Source: Mucidula mucida (Eukaryota; Basidiomycota; Agaricomycetes; Agaricales; Physalacriaceae). Taken from it: a stretch of DNA of 64,000 bases. The notes beneath the pieces were generated by a model. It was not told where the DNA came from, did no database searches, and saw only the letters and a list, made by a program, of their open reading frames with translations. Within the stretch, counting starts at the first letter, position 1; the number at the start of each line of letters is the position of its first letter. Below, piece by piece: positions 20,292-30,910 of the stretch. A program made the translations under genes and the position numbers. The DNA lies in contig JADNYV010000038.1 of NCBI GenBank assembly GCA_015501055.1, forward strand, positions 186,001 through 250,000, given 5' to 3'.

Positions 20292-22787
20292 ATGACAGAC
20301 CTGTCGAGGACAAATGGTGCATCCACGCCTTCGCCCATCCTCGAATATCACCCTGGCCCGCCACAGGCAACCGCCGAACCACTAGAGCCTCCAGAATCGA
20401 GCGCGTCGCCACGCAAAAAAGTGGCCTCTCAGATCCGCGCCTTCCAGGCTCTCGCAGACGAGTCCGACATCGACTGGGACCAGCCTTCTTGGGACGAGCT
20501 TGTCCAGCTTATGGACATGGAAGAGATCTTCCATAATAGCACCACTGACCCGAACGGTGATATTGTAATGAGCGTTGACATTCTCCTCGACGACATTGCA
20601 GACCTCTATCACGTAGATCCAGCCGGTAAGCGTCTGGCCGCATCCGTGCCTCTGCCGTGGCCTATTGAATGTGCTCTAGAACAGGTGTGGTCAAAGTCCC
20701 AGATACGGGAGCTCATGGGTGTGCTCAAAGAGCGCGGACGGACGGTGTTTTTTACTAGGTTCGTCTCAGAGTATCAAATACCGATCCCGAAGCTTCTTCT
20801 CGCATTCAATATAAGTTTGGTGCGCGTTTTCTTGGCCGTGACGTGTATTTCGTTAATGCGTAGCAGTGTCCCGAGCTCCGACTTATGAGCTCAAGAACAC
20901 TCTTGTATTTTCTCAACTTGGCAATGGGTCGCGCGTATGTCTTCTTGTGGGTCCTGATCCGCTGATTGACGGTTTTACAACCTAGATTGGCTACGCGGGA
21001 CAGACTGACACAATACAACACCATACAAGATGCTGCAAATCTCATTCAGACCTCCAAGAATATCTTGATTCTCACCGGCGCAGGCATTAGTAAGTCGATT
21101 GTTGATATACTGTGGTCAATTGTTGACCCTTATGTCCAGGCGTGTCTTGCGGCATTCCGGACTTCCGGTCTCGCGATGGCCTCTATGCATCATTAAGCGA
21201 GTATGAGTTGGATGATCCACAACAGATGTGCGAACTTGTTGTGTACATCCATTGTTTCTAACATTGACATGATTTTAGGTTCGACATCAGCTATTTCCGT
21301 GATAAACCTTCTGGTACGTGTCTTATCGTAACGTTTGGATATTTGATTGCCAACATCCCAACAGTATTCTAGTACGTCGCGTTTTCCTCGGTCCTGCGCC
21401 CACAGATTGACGGCGTGATGTAGTTCGTTTGCTAGGTTCGTGTTTCAGTTTTCTTATGTGTCTACATTTAAACATGTCTGCCATAGTAAGATATACCCCT
21501 CCAACTTCATACCATCGCCTTGTCATCGATTTATAAAGCTTATCGAAGACAAGGACAAGGTAGTCCCGATCCCCAACACCGTACCTTTCCACTCATTTAA
21601 CCTGTTCTACAGTTGCTTCGTGTAAATCGTCCATTGACCAAGTCTATCACCGCTGTTGACGCACGTTCCTTTGGTTTAGAATTACACACAAAACATCGAC
21701 ACCCTTGAAACCTTAACCGGTGTAAAGAAAGTGATCCAATGCCACGGGTCATTTGCCACCGCCAGCTGCATTGCCTGTCAGCGCCACGTCCCGGGTAGCG
21801 AGATTGAAGTCGATATCATGCGCCACAAAGTGCCCGTCTGCCGCGTGTGTCATCCTTCGAGTGCGAGTCCCAAGAAGAAGAAAAAGAAGACGAGCAAGAA
21901 GAAAGCCAAGGGGCAATGGGACAGCGACGTCTCCGATGATAGTGACGGACCAGATTTCCCTACGGGTATCATGAAGGCATGGAGATTCACTATCAAGTTT
22001 GGAGAAACTCTGAAACTTCTTTAGCCTGACATTACTTTTTTTGGAGAGAAGTTATCAGACCTTTTCGAGAAATCACTCGAACAAGATCGAGAGCAAGTGG
22101 ATCTGCTACTCGTGATAGGAACGTCGCTGAAGGTGTCACCAGTTGCGGATATGATATGTATGTGGCGGATTCCCTCATTGCGTGGCGTCTCAGTCGTTCA
22201 TTACATCTCGCACGTAGCTCATATTCCTCATTCGATACCTCAAGTGAGTGCTCAGCCTGATTCACAGAACCTCGTCGCATGAGAGCTGACTATTGCCTAG
22301 ATCTTGATTAACAAGACTCCCATTCGGCATATTAACCCAGATGTTAGTTGTGCCCTGAGCTTCACCATGCCGAATCCATCTAATGCCCTCCTAAGATTGT
22401 CTTGCTCGGAAATGCGGACACTATAATAACACATCTGTGCTCCGAGCTTGGCTGGGAACTCCCACCGCCGCCTGAACCTACCGCGCCCAACAACAATCGC
22501 ATACAAGCGCCACGGCTTAATATAAAAAAGAGGCCTTCTACAGGCCCACCAGATGCGGAAGCACCTGAACGTGTTGGCGATAGGTAAGTTCCTTACTTGA
22601 GATGCGTATTCAGGGACTGAAGATATCGGACAGTCATGTCTGGTTATTCGAAGGCGCGGAAGGCGGGAGATGGCTGAGGGAACTAGAAGACGACCTCGAG
22701 TCGCGAGGTCAGCCGCCACCCAAGAAGTTCTTACCCGGCACGCCTGGTGGTGCGGAGAGGAGAGAAAGCAAGAAACAGAAGATTTAG
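20292..22787 (+). CDS. Sir2-family NAD-dependent protein deacetylase
   Basis: Sirtuins remove acyl groups from lysines using NAD+; class I members act on histones in the nucleus. [11 protein letters not shown] starts a disordered leader, then a helical region ([11 protein letters not shown]). The Rossmann motif is LTGAGIS followed by [20 protein letters not shown], the catalytic His in CHGSF, two Cys pairs (CIAC, CRVC) for zinc, [10 protein letters not shown] and [12 protein letters not shown] follow. A lysine-rich insertion ([14 protein letters not shown]), a possible nuclear signal, sits in the zinc module. About a dozen short introns all join in frame. One (21977-22024) begins GC instead of GT. 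The layout is closest to the Sir2/Hst1 branch. Confidence 0.85.
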
Positions 22788-23232
22788 ACGTTTGGTACTT
22801 GTTGTTTATATTCTAAAGGGCCTGGGTGTATTCATAGATGTTATATGTTGTGTTCTACTATCTATACTATATCTTTACTGTACGTTGGTTTGTACATACA
22901 CGGGGACGTAGTAGGAGGACTGATCGATCATGCAAGAGCCAATCTCATGCTCGCGATTTATATTCAGCTGGGACTTCAAGTTATCTGGTATTGACTTTGG
23001 CAGCTAGACTGCGCGTTCCGTTTGATGAATCCAGGAAAAGCAAATAATAGAAGCCAGTGATCATAATTTGTTAGAACGCGTCGTTCCGAAGTTTTTTGAC
23101 CAATTCCGGCTTGTTTGTCGACGACGACCATGTCGTGCTGAACCTGCTCTGCTCGCGCCGTCTCGCCAAATGCACGGTCCATAACGACGAACGGCTGCGA
23201 AACAGAAACCCCACCCGTTGACCGCTCTCTCC
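22788..23232. other. Intergenic, no gene seen on the plus strand
   Basis: A 445-bp gap. A minus-strand open frame crosses it (about 22976-23416), but it overlaps the first exon of the next gene and shows no family signature. Confidence 0.4.
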
Positions 23233-24580
23233 ATGCGCCTGCTGGGGTCATTGCACCAGTCGATATCATCACCGCTTCCGCGCCGCTGCTTTTTTTCCGC
23301 GTCCGCCTGCCTCGGCAAACACCTGCCCGTTCGGTTTCCCTTTGGTAATGCGGTCTCCCCGCCGCCGTCCTCTTCCTTCCGCGCTGACGTGACGTGTGTT
23401 TCGCAGCGAGACGCAAAGTCGACCCGCACTACATCAGCGTTCTCAGCCCGCGCGACACCCGGATCTGCAGCCGCATCCTGTGGCTGCTCAGGGAGAGCGC
23501 GGACACCGTCGGGCTGCCCATACGCCCGGACGGTTTTGTGCCGGTTTCTGCTGTGGTGCGTTTCTTGGTGTTATGTGGTGTGTGAGGGTTGTCTGACGAG
23601 GCGAGCGTAGCTTTCGTTCAACTCGCTAGCGCCCGAGCAGCTCAATCTGGATTATTTGAAGCTGCTTATTGAGAGACATCCGCTGTCGCATTTGGAGTTG
23701 AAGGAGGAGCTTTCTGTGGACAGGCGGTTTAGGAACTGGCTTATACGCGTCAAGGGATGGACCCGCATTCCGGTGTGTTGTTCTTTGCGTTTTGGTATTA
23801 ATGTGTGTGTTGTTTTCCTGACGTTTTAATAATGAAGGGCGTTGCACACAATTCGCGCCGAATAACGGTGGACGATCTCCCTGACATTCCTTTTCGGCAT
23901 CTTATGATTCCTGTTCCGCTGCAGAGTTGGAAGGTTATACGTCAGTTACGCGTCCTTGGTGAATATTGTTGAGGTCTAACTGAATGGGCAGGTCGCGACG
24001 GCATCAGAGCTCGGGCGCCGTTTCTCGTTCTAGAGAAAGAACTGCCAGAACACAGAGGTTACAATGGCGCGTGGTTTTCAGGCTATTTTCCTATTCCTTA
24101 TTGACAAGTGTTATAGAGGAACAGGGCGTGGCTGTTATCCTCAACGTTAAAACGTGTTTACAGCTCGGAGTTACTTTCTGGATCCATCCCAACGGCTCTA
24201 TTCGCACTAATGGCGATGCTAGCGGACACATCGATCCCCAGCTTTTCGAGTCGGCTCATCTCATTGAGTGGGAGAGAGAGACCCTAATGTCGGATGGTGA
24301 ACCTTCGCTGCTGCTCGCTAAGCCTACCTCCAAACCATCCTTCCGGGATCGCGATAGTACGCCACGACCAGGTCGGATGGCAGAGCGCAGCCCTTTTGTT
24401 GAGAAACTCTCCGCGAAGCTTTCTGAAGCGAAGCATGTCCAGGCAGAGTCACCGAACATTGGAGCTTCACAGGATAGGATTTTCGGTCGTCTACAAAGCA
24501 CGCAGGTCTCGGCGCCGCCTCATTTAGCCAACGGAGATCAGCCTCCCTCTTTCGTTCCCAAAATAACGGCCAAGGGCTAA
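23233..24580 (+). CDS. Tpt1/KptA-fold protein lacking the catalytic residues, probably mitochondrial
   Basis: Six exons total 1080 nt (359 residues) in one frame. The N-terminus (MRLLGSLHQSISSPLPRRCFF) is basic, Ser-rich and free of acids, like a mitochondrial presequence. The rest follows the order of tRNA 2'-phosphotransferase: CSRILWLLRESAD (LLRHxA in active enzymes), GLPIRPDGFVPVSAVL, IRVKGWT (QGHS position), LQSWKVIRRDGIRARAP (HGT...SG to RNHVH region) and AVILNVKTCLQLGVTFW. The Arg-His-Arg-Arg set of active Tpt1 is mostly repl‌aced. The 150-residue tail is disordered. I infer a pseudoenzyme; the distance is large and the fold assignment is tentative. Confidence 0.5.
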
Positions 24581-24791
24581 CAGCGCATCCCCTTTGGCCG
24601 GGACAAACCTAGGACGCTTCACGTCTCCCGCACCCATGGCGGACGCGACGGGCCTCGGAGCTTACGTGTCGAGTCACGTTCGCAGCAGGAATCCATTCTG
24701 GCTACCGATACGAATTACAATGTCTCATTGTAGGCTGTAGCGACCACTCCGAAGTACAAAAAAACAAAAATGTACATATGTATGCCATCGT

Positions 24792-26488
24792 TTACACGCG
24801 GCTCCCGTACACATCTGACGGTGTAACGCCAGCTTGGCCTTTCCTCAGGTTTGCTTGCGCCCATCTAGAAGTAAAAGTATTGTTAATAATGAATAGAGTG
24901 AAGATGATGTACAGACTGACTTTTTGATGCGGATAGACTCGATTTGGATGAATCCAGAGGTATCAGTTGGCTCGAAGCCACCGAGCTCGTCCATGGAGGA
25001 TTCTTGTTCGTCGTAGAGACCCTGAAGACAATGTTAACGAACATCACTGTAGACCAGGCAGTACCTCTTACCTCGGAGCTTTCACGACCTTCAATCACTA
25101 CATTCCCCTTGTAGAGCTTGAGACGGACAAGGCCGTTCACCGTCCTCTGTGATGCCGGGATGGCGCTGGTGATAAACTCACGCTCAGGCGTGAAAAAGTG
25201 GCCGTTGTACAGAATCCTGCTAAACTCGATGGTCACAAACTGATCACGCAGAGCGCGGACGTTGCGATCGAGAGTGAGGCCCTCGAGATCGACGTGCGCG
25301 GCGCGCAGGATGGTCGCGCCAGGGGACTCGTAGCAGCCGCGCGACTTGACGCCGATGAAGCGGTTCTCGACAATGTCGATGCGGCCGATACCGTGTTTCC
25401 TGCCGAGCGCGTTGAGTGCGAGGAAGATGTCCACGGGGTCCGTGTACGTCTTGTCGCTATTGGTGACCTTGACGGGCAGCCCGGCTTTGAACTCGATAGA
25501 GATGCGCTCGGGGGTCTGCGGCGCGCTCTCCGGGGCGACGGTGAGCTTCCACATGTCGTCGGGGGGCGTGGTGTTGGGGTCTTCGAGGATGCCGGCTTCG
25601 TAGGAGATGTGGAAGAGGTTCTCGTCGGTGGACCAGGGCTTGGCTTTGGTTTGGGTGACGGGGATGGATTGAGAGGCGGCGTAGTCAAGGAGGGCTTGGC
25701 GCCCGACGAAGCGGTGGTAGAATTCTGGTTTTGGAAGGGATGAGATGGGATGGTATGATGGAGACGCGACGTACCGGGTAATCGCCATGGTGCGATGACT
25801 TTGATATCGGGCTTGAGGCCATAGAAGGCCAGTTCGAATCGGACTTGGTCGTTGCCTTTGCCGGTGCATCCATGAGAGACGTAGCTGGACGACGTGAGTT
25901 GATTGAATTGAATATATCTCACGATACTCACTCGCAACCTTCCCTCTCAGCAACGGCGATCATACCACGAGCAATAACTGGGCGGGCAAGAGAAGTACCA
26001 AGAAGGTAGACGTTCTAGAGCAATTGTAAACCACTTTATTTTTGCGTTATGAGGAAAAAGCGCACCTCGTATATGCAGTTGGCCTGCACGGCGGGGTAAA
26101 TCAACTCGTTGACGAATTCGCGCTTCATGTCCTATACCAACGAGTTAAACATTAATTGAAGTTATGAAGGAGAGAGATTCACCTCGAGGAAGAACTTCTT
26201 CGCTCCTACTTTCAACGCCTTCACTTTGGCAGCTTCAAAGTCCTAACAAGCAATCAACGGAGATCCACGTCCAATTACGACGGTAGAAATTACCTCTTCC
26301 TGTCCAACATCGGCCATGAACGCATAGACTTCATATCCTTGCTCAATCAACCAGGCCAGGATACACGAGGTGTCTGCACAAGCGAAACAACTTTAACCGA
26401 CTTGCTCATAGTGCAATGTCAGTTGGATTGGCGCACCGAGACCTCCAGAGTAGGCGAGCAATACACGGCCAGATTTTGCAGAGGACAT
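24792..26488 (-). CDS. ARG1: Argininosuccinate synthase
   Basis: This enzyme joins citrulline and aspartate using ATP in arginine synthesis. It starts [17 protein letters not shown], and intron 1 completes the PP-loop motif AYSGGLDTS. Then come [64 protein letters not shown] and [14 protein letters not shown], ending [12 protein letters not shown]. Eight or more short introns all preserve frame. No lesion is seen over about 410 codons, making it a useful control for consensus quality in this region. Confidence 0.93.
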
Positions 26489-26989
26489 CGTAGTTCGGAT
26501 TGAAAGTAAGTAAGGTGTCGAGTCAAAGATGCAGAAAAATAGTTTCGGCCGATCGATCAGATAAGACCGAAGTGACGTCACGCGTTCTGGCTCTTGTCTT
26601 TTCCCACAACTAAGTACTCGAAGGGCTAGGTTGCTTGTTCTTCGTGTCCTATGCGATATGCAGGACAGCTCAAAGGTCTTCATGGAGATCTTCCGCGCCC
26701 ATTTTGTCCTAGGACGCCAACACTGTGTTTCTGAATATTCCAACTGAAGCTGTGTTGGAGCTGTCGCATTGTGAGGTACCATCTCAGCAACCTGCCCTCA
26801 CGGAGACCTTCTTTGAGTGTGTCATGAAGCAAAGCGCTTTCATCCATGACTATTTACGTCTTATGCACAACATGCGGAGACGCGATTACATGTCGGATAT
26901 CTTAGATCTACCCACTCGCCCTCCGCCTAGCGGAGTCAATATTTATTTTGGTCTGTATTGTCCCCGCTCTCCTCTATTCATTCACCACC
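26489..26989. other. Intergenic between argininosuccinate synthase and SDR 3
   Basis: A 501-bp divergent promoter region with no gene seen. Confidence 0.4.
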
Positions 26990-28140
26990 ATGTCTAAAAC
27001 ATCCCTCACTTTGAATGGCAAAATCGCTCTCATCACCGGCGGTGGTACTGGAATGTACTTCAACTCCTCGCCTCTTCGCCTCACGCGCGATGCTCATTCC
27101 TCCGTAGCGGCTTCATGACAGCCAAAGCCTTCGCTGCGCAAGGTGCCAAAGTCTACATCACCGGACGACGACTCCAGGTTTTAGAGAACGCAGCCGCATC
27201 CGTGAAGAACCTGCCCGGATCCCTCGTCGCGCAAGTCTTTTTAGTCTATCATCAAATTCATATCGAAAATCAATAATAATGACACGAGGTATACAGCATG
27301 CATATGGACATCATCGACGAAGCCAGCGTTCTTTCCTGCGCCAAAAAGGTTGAAGAGGCCGATGGGAAACTCAACATCCTCATCAACAAGTTGCGTAGTA
27401 CACCGATTATCCTGCCAGTGAAAGCTTTGCCTCATCGACTGCAGCGCCGGCCAAACATATTCCTCCTCAGACCCCGAATTCGGCAACAAGAAAATGACAG
27501 CGTTCATAGCTGGGGACGACCCCTTTGGGCCGGAAACGATGGACAACTGGGTCGATGTGTTCAAAGTGAACACCATCGCGCCGTTCTTCATCATCAAAGC
27601 GTTCAAGGACCTGCTCCTCAAGGGCGCGGCCGCCGATGCAGGGTCGTCGGCTATCATCAACATCTCGAGCTGCGTGGCGAGCATGAACAAGCCGTTTGCG
27701 CCTGCGTGTGTACGTGTCTTCTTCATCGATCGATTATTTTATGACCCATGAAGTCCGTGCTTTAGCTCGCGTATGGCCCTGCGAAATCAGCTGGGGACCA
27801 TCTCACGACGATCCTCGCGGCAGAGTTCGCCAGCAAGCAGGTGCCCATTCGCGTTAATGCTATCCAGCCTGGTCTGTTCTCCTCTGAGCTCATCTCTGAT
27901 GAGATTCTCGAGATGATCAAGACGGAGCCCGTTCCTGGACTCGTCGCGCCTATTCCCGGTAGGCGCACTGGCACGTAAGTATCGTATCGTTTTTGGTGGG
28001 GTATGTTGATGATACTTACTTACTTGTATAGTGCTGAGGAAATTTCTGGTGCTGCTCTGTTTCTCGCCACAACGGTTATACGAATGGTGTCATCTTGAAG
28101 TGGATGGAGGAGTACACTTGTGAACCCGTAGATTTAGTTT
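26990..28140 (+). CDS. Short-chain dehydrogenase/reductase (SDR 3), last exon frameshifted
   Basis: The start at 26990 gives MSKTSLTLNGKIALITGGG; the TGxGIG cofactor motif forms across intron 1. Then MTAKAFAAQGAKVYITGRR, NNAG (across an intron), INISS and YGPAK (YxxxK). Intron 2 (27231-27296) uses a GCAAGT donor. In the last exon the frame breaks twice, near 28074 (ACGGTTATACG) and 28099 (AAGTGGATGG). Each is compatible with loss of one G. The usual SDR ending (GYTNGVILKVDGG) is visible only by changing frame; as written the product ends VIRMVSS. The catalytic core is complete. Confidence 0.7.
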
Positions 28141-28204
28141 ATCTTCTGTACGTTAGCTGAGGCTGGCAGCTGGAGGCAATTGACGGTTGTGTTAGAATTG
28201 AAGG

Positions 28205-29690
28205 TGAACTAACCACATGCGGGAGAGTCAAGACCACGTGGGGGTGAATTACGCCCTTGACGAGTAACCACTACGAACGTGTCTTTCCGCGAATTATGGA
28301 AGTCGCACTCAGTATTCTTCAACTACTTGTATGTATATTGAATCTGTGGAACTTAACTGCGTCTGACACCAGTATTTTCTAGTCTGGATGTGTTTCGTGG
28401 CGCAAGTCTTATCCTCCTGCCCAAACGCCCATCCGCTGCTCAGAGCTGTAATGACGATGTCCTCGACCTCATATTCTCCCACACCTCAGAGAAGGATCTC
28501 ACAGCCCTGGCTCTGACATGCAAAAGGTGGTCACCAGCAGCTTACAGAGCACTATACTCTTCCGTGGATTTTAGCCTGTCCTCCAAGGGCACAGCCCTGA
28601 TGAAGAAACTCGCTTCCACTCTTACTTCCAGCAATTATGTCCGCCATCTCATGAGACACGTCAAATTGACCTGGTTGGAAGGGCTGGAGGAGCGCCCATC
28701 ACCATCGCCCGAGCTATTGTTTGACTGGCTCCCCCTTCTTCCTCGCGACACGCTGATGTCGCTTGACATCTATACTTGCCCACGCAGTAGGATCCAGGTC
28801 GATGCGGCTCGGTTCATGGACATTCTTCTCCGCTCTCCAATGTTGAGTTCCATTCGTCATCTCAAGATGACAAATGGCGAAGCATTCTTCGAAGGTGTCA
28901 ATCGTATGTCACAACTATTAATGTTAACACCCAATGTCTCCCATCTTTCCGTTAATTTCCCATATACTAGAGATACTGAAACCCTCCCTCGATATTATGC
29001 GCCATTCACTCCCGGTATCCCGTGTCGGGTTCGGTACCTGGCTGTTAAGATGGGAGGATATACGCCTCTGTTTGGCGATTTGCTCAAGGTCATCCGTGAC
29101 GACTCTCTTGAGACTCTCCTTTGCTACACAGGAAATGCAGATCGTTTCCCGGACGAGTTCAGCCGCGCTCGAGCAATGACGTTCTCGTCGCCGATTCAAA
29201 CCTTGTTTTTCTACGCTGCCAGTCTAGAAGGCGAATTTCCTTTGTTACCGGTTCCTCCAGGATCTTGGCGGAAGCTTCGTGAGCTGGTCATAACGGGCTG
29301 GCGGTTGCAGTGGGATGCGTTGGCCTCCCAGCTTCATTGTCTTTGGAAGCATTAGTCCTCGACTACACGTTTCACGATGCGTTCCCCATTGAGCAATTGT
29401 CCTTTTTCGTGACACACGCCTCAACATCGCATCCTGCGTTCTTGCGTTTGGTTATTTGTAACGTCGGGGGGAGGCGTTGCCACCCTTTTCCGAATCTGGA
29501 GACCATTTGTACGGGATGTGGTATCTTACTTCAACTCTACGCACCACCATTATCTTGGCCTTCGCGCGAAAATACGGCTTCTTGGACGTTGGACACTATG
29601 CTAGTGAGTCGGCAGCTCTTATAAGTGAAATCAATTAACGAAGTCGTAAAGAAGGACATGCTCCCAGCACTTGGCTAAGATTCACGTCGT
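28205..29690 (+). repeat. Segmental duplication, left copy (inverted relative to 41.19-42.80 kb)
   Basis: About 1.5 kb, including upstream sequence, F-box coding region and 3' flank, matches the minus strand of 41190-42805 very closely. The left copy lacks two short segments that are present upstream of the coding region in the right copy. Confidence 0.85.
28415..29624 (+). pseudogene. F-box protein, dead copy of the gene at 41.2-42.5 kb
   Basis: The sequence from RPSAAQSCNDDVLDLIFSH through the F-box (LTALALTCKRWSPAAYRALY) is nearly identical to the intact copy. There is no in-frame ATG before residue 50 or so: the position used by the intact copy is missing here. At about 29335, CTTCATTG replaces CTTCCATCG of the intact copy. 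The single-base loss ends the frame at a TAG near 29353 after 320 codons. The remaining homology (SLEALVLDYTFHD and onward) continues in the next frame to 29624. Start loss plus frameshift together make this a likely true pseudogene. Confidence 0.8.
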
Positions 29691-29979
29691 TCATACTGTC
29701 ACAATTACAGCGAGACGCTCATAAGTATGAAGTGATTGTAGAGTAACTTCAAAAGTATGTCTGCAGTATCTTCCAGATACCATCGTCAGCAACAATCCGT
29801 GCTTATCCACTATGATCTGCCAAGACCCGTTCCCGCGACGATGTGCAAGCCACACGAACAAATGCCAGGACAAACTGCAATGCCTATATCGATTAATAAA
29901 TAATTTCAACTCAAACTGTATTCTTCCTGTACCTATACGAAAGGATACTATACTCAAGTATGAACAAAGGGCCATACTA

Positions 29980-30568
29980 TCATAGGGTAAAATTGAAGAA
30001 CTCGGCCATATCACGAAGCGCAGCTTGTACGTCAGACGGAAAATCACTCTTCGCCAAAACAGCTGTCAACTCATCCTTATGCCAGTACGCGCCGACACCA
30101 AAATAGTTCTGAGAGCACTGATTCCGAACATACTGCAACAGCCACGGTACTTCTGCTGCAATGAAGTCTTCCCATAGACCCGCCACATGCGGCGGCGTCT
30201 TCTTGAACTTCGTGGCCCCGTGACGCGCATCTAGGAGTATTCATTATGACAAGGACAGGATTCCGAGTCAGAGACATACCGGTTACTCCCCGAAGTATAG
30301 CGCGGAACTTGATGATTTCGGTCCTTCTCTGCCGCTTCAGATCTGAGCAGTACTAGTCTGTCCTCGAGGACGCCGAACAGGTGGCCTCTCATGTACGTGG
30401 CCGTCGCATCCATCACCCCCGCGAAGCAGTGCGGGGCTAGATATCGAGAGGGTGGTTGTTGACTCCGCCTACCCTCTTCCTTACAGCTGTTGAATTGGCG
30501 GGATGATTTAGGCTTCAGTAAGAAAAGCATAGAGCTGGACATACTGTCGTGGTTACAGTTTGCGACAT
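29980..30568 (-). CDS. Uncertain multi-exon gene of unknown function
   Basis: The best-supported part is the last exon, 29980-30236, which encodes ARHGATKFKKTPPHVAGLWE, DFIAAEVPWLLQYVRNQC, FGVGAYWHKDELTAVL and a stop after EFFNFTL. The preceding exon appears to give LKRQRRTEIIKFRAILRGVT before a GTATGT donor. A candidate start is MSQTVTTT at 30568 with its own GTATGT donor. I could not join the middle exons without a frame break near 30350. I do not recognise the family. Confidence 0.35.
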
Positions 30569-30910
30569 GGTCGTTGTGAATAGGGTCCCACAAAACGCAT
30601 TTGAGATAATCATGCGAGTCTTGAGCGCTTGAGCGCGCTTTAAAAAAGAGTCAGTACAAGATGTAAAACAGAAATGAAGAGCTCGAGAACGGACGCGTTT
30701 GACTGTTACCTGCCGCAATTGTTCGCCCACAAACCGCTCCTTCCTTTGAATGTTATAGCTGCTGCCTATTCCTCCGAGAAGATGTTGTCAATGTTTGATT
30801 TTCAATTCTAGTACGTAGAGTACACCGAGGTCAATTAGAATAAATGAGGTATTGTACATTGAAACTACGACAACAAAAAAAGGAGCGCGAGAGAAGCCGA
30901 AAAATCCGCA

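Noticed and set aside
22976..23429. Two long overlapping minus-strand frames opposite the first exon of the Tpt1-like gene
   Set aside because: No family motif, no splice structure, and they overlap a better-supported exon; a shadow of GC-rich coding sequence.
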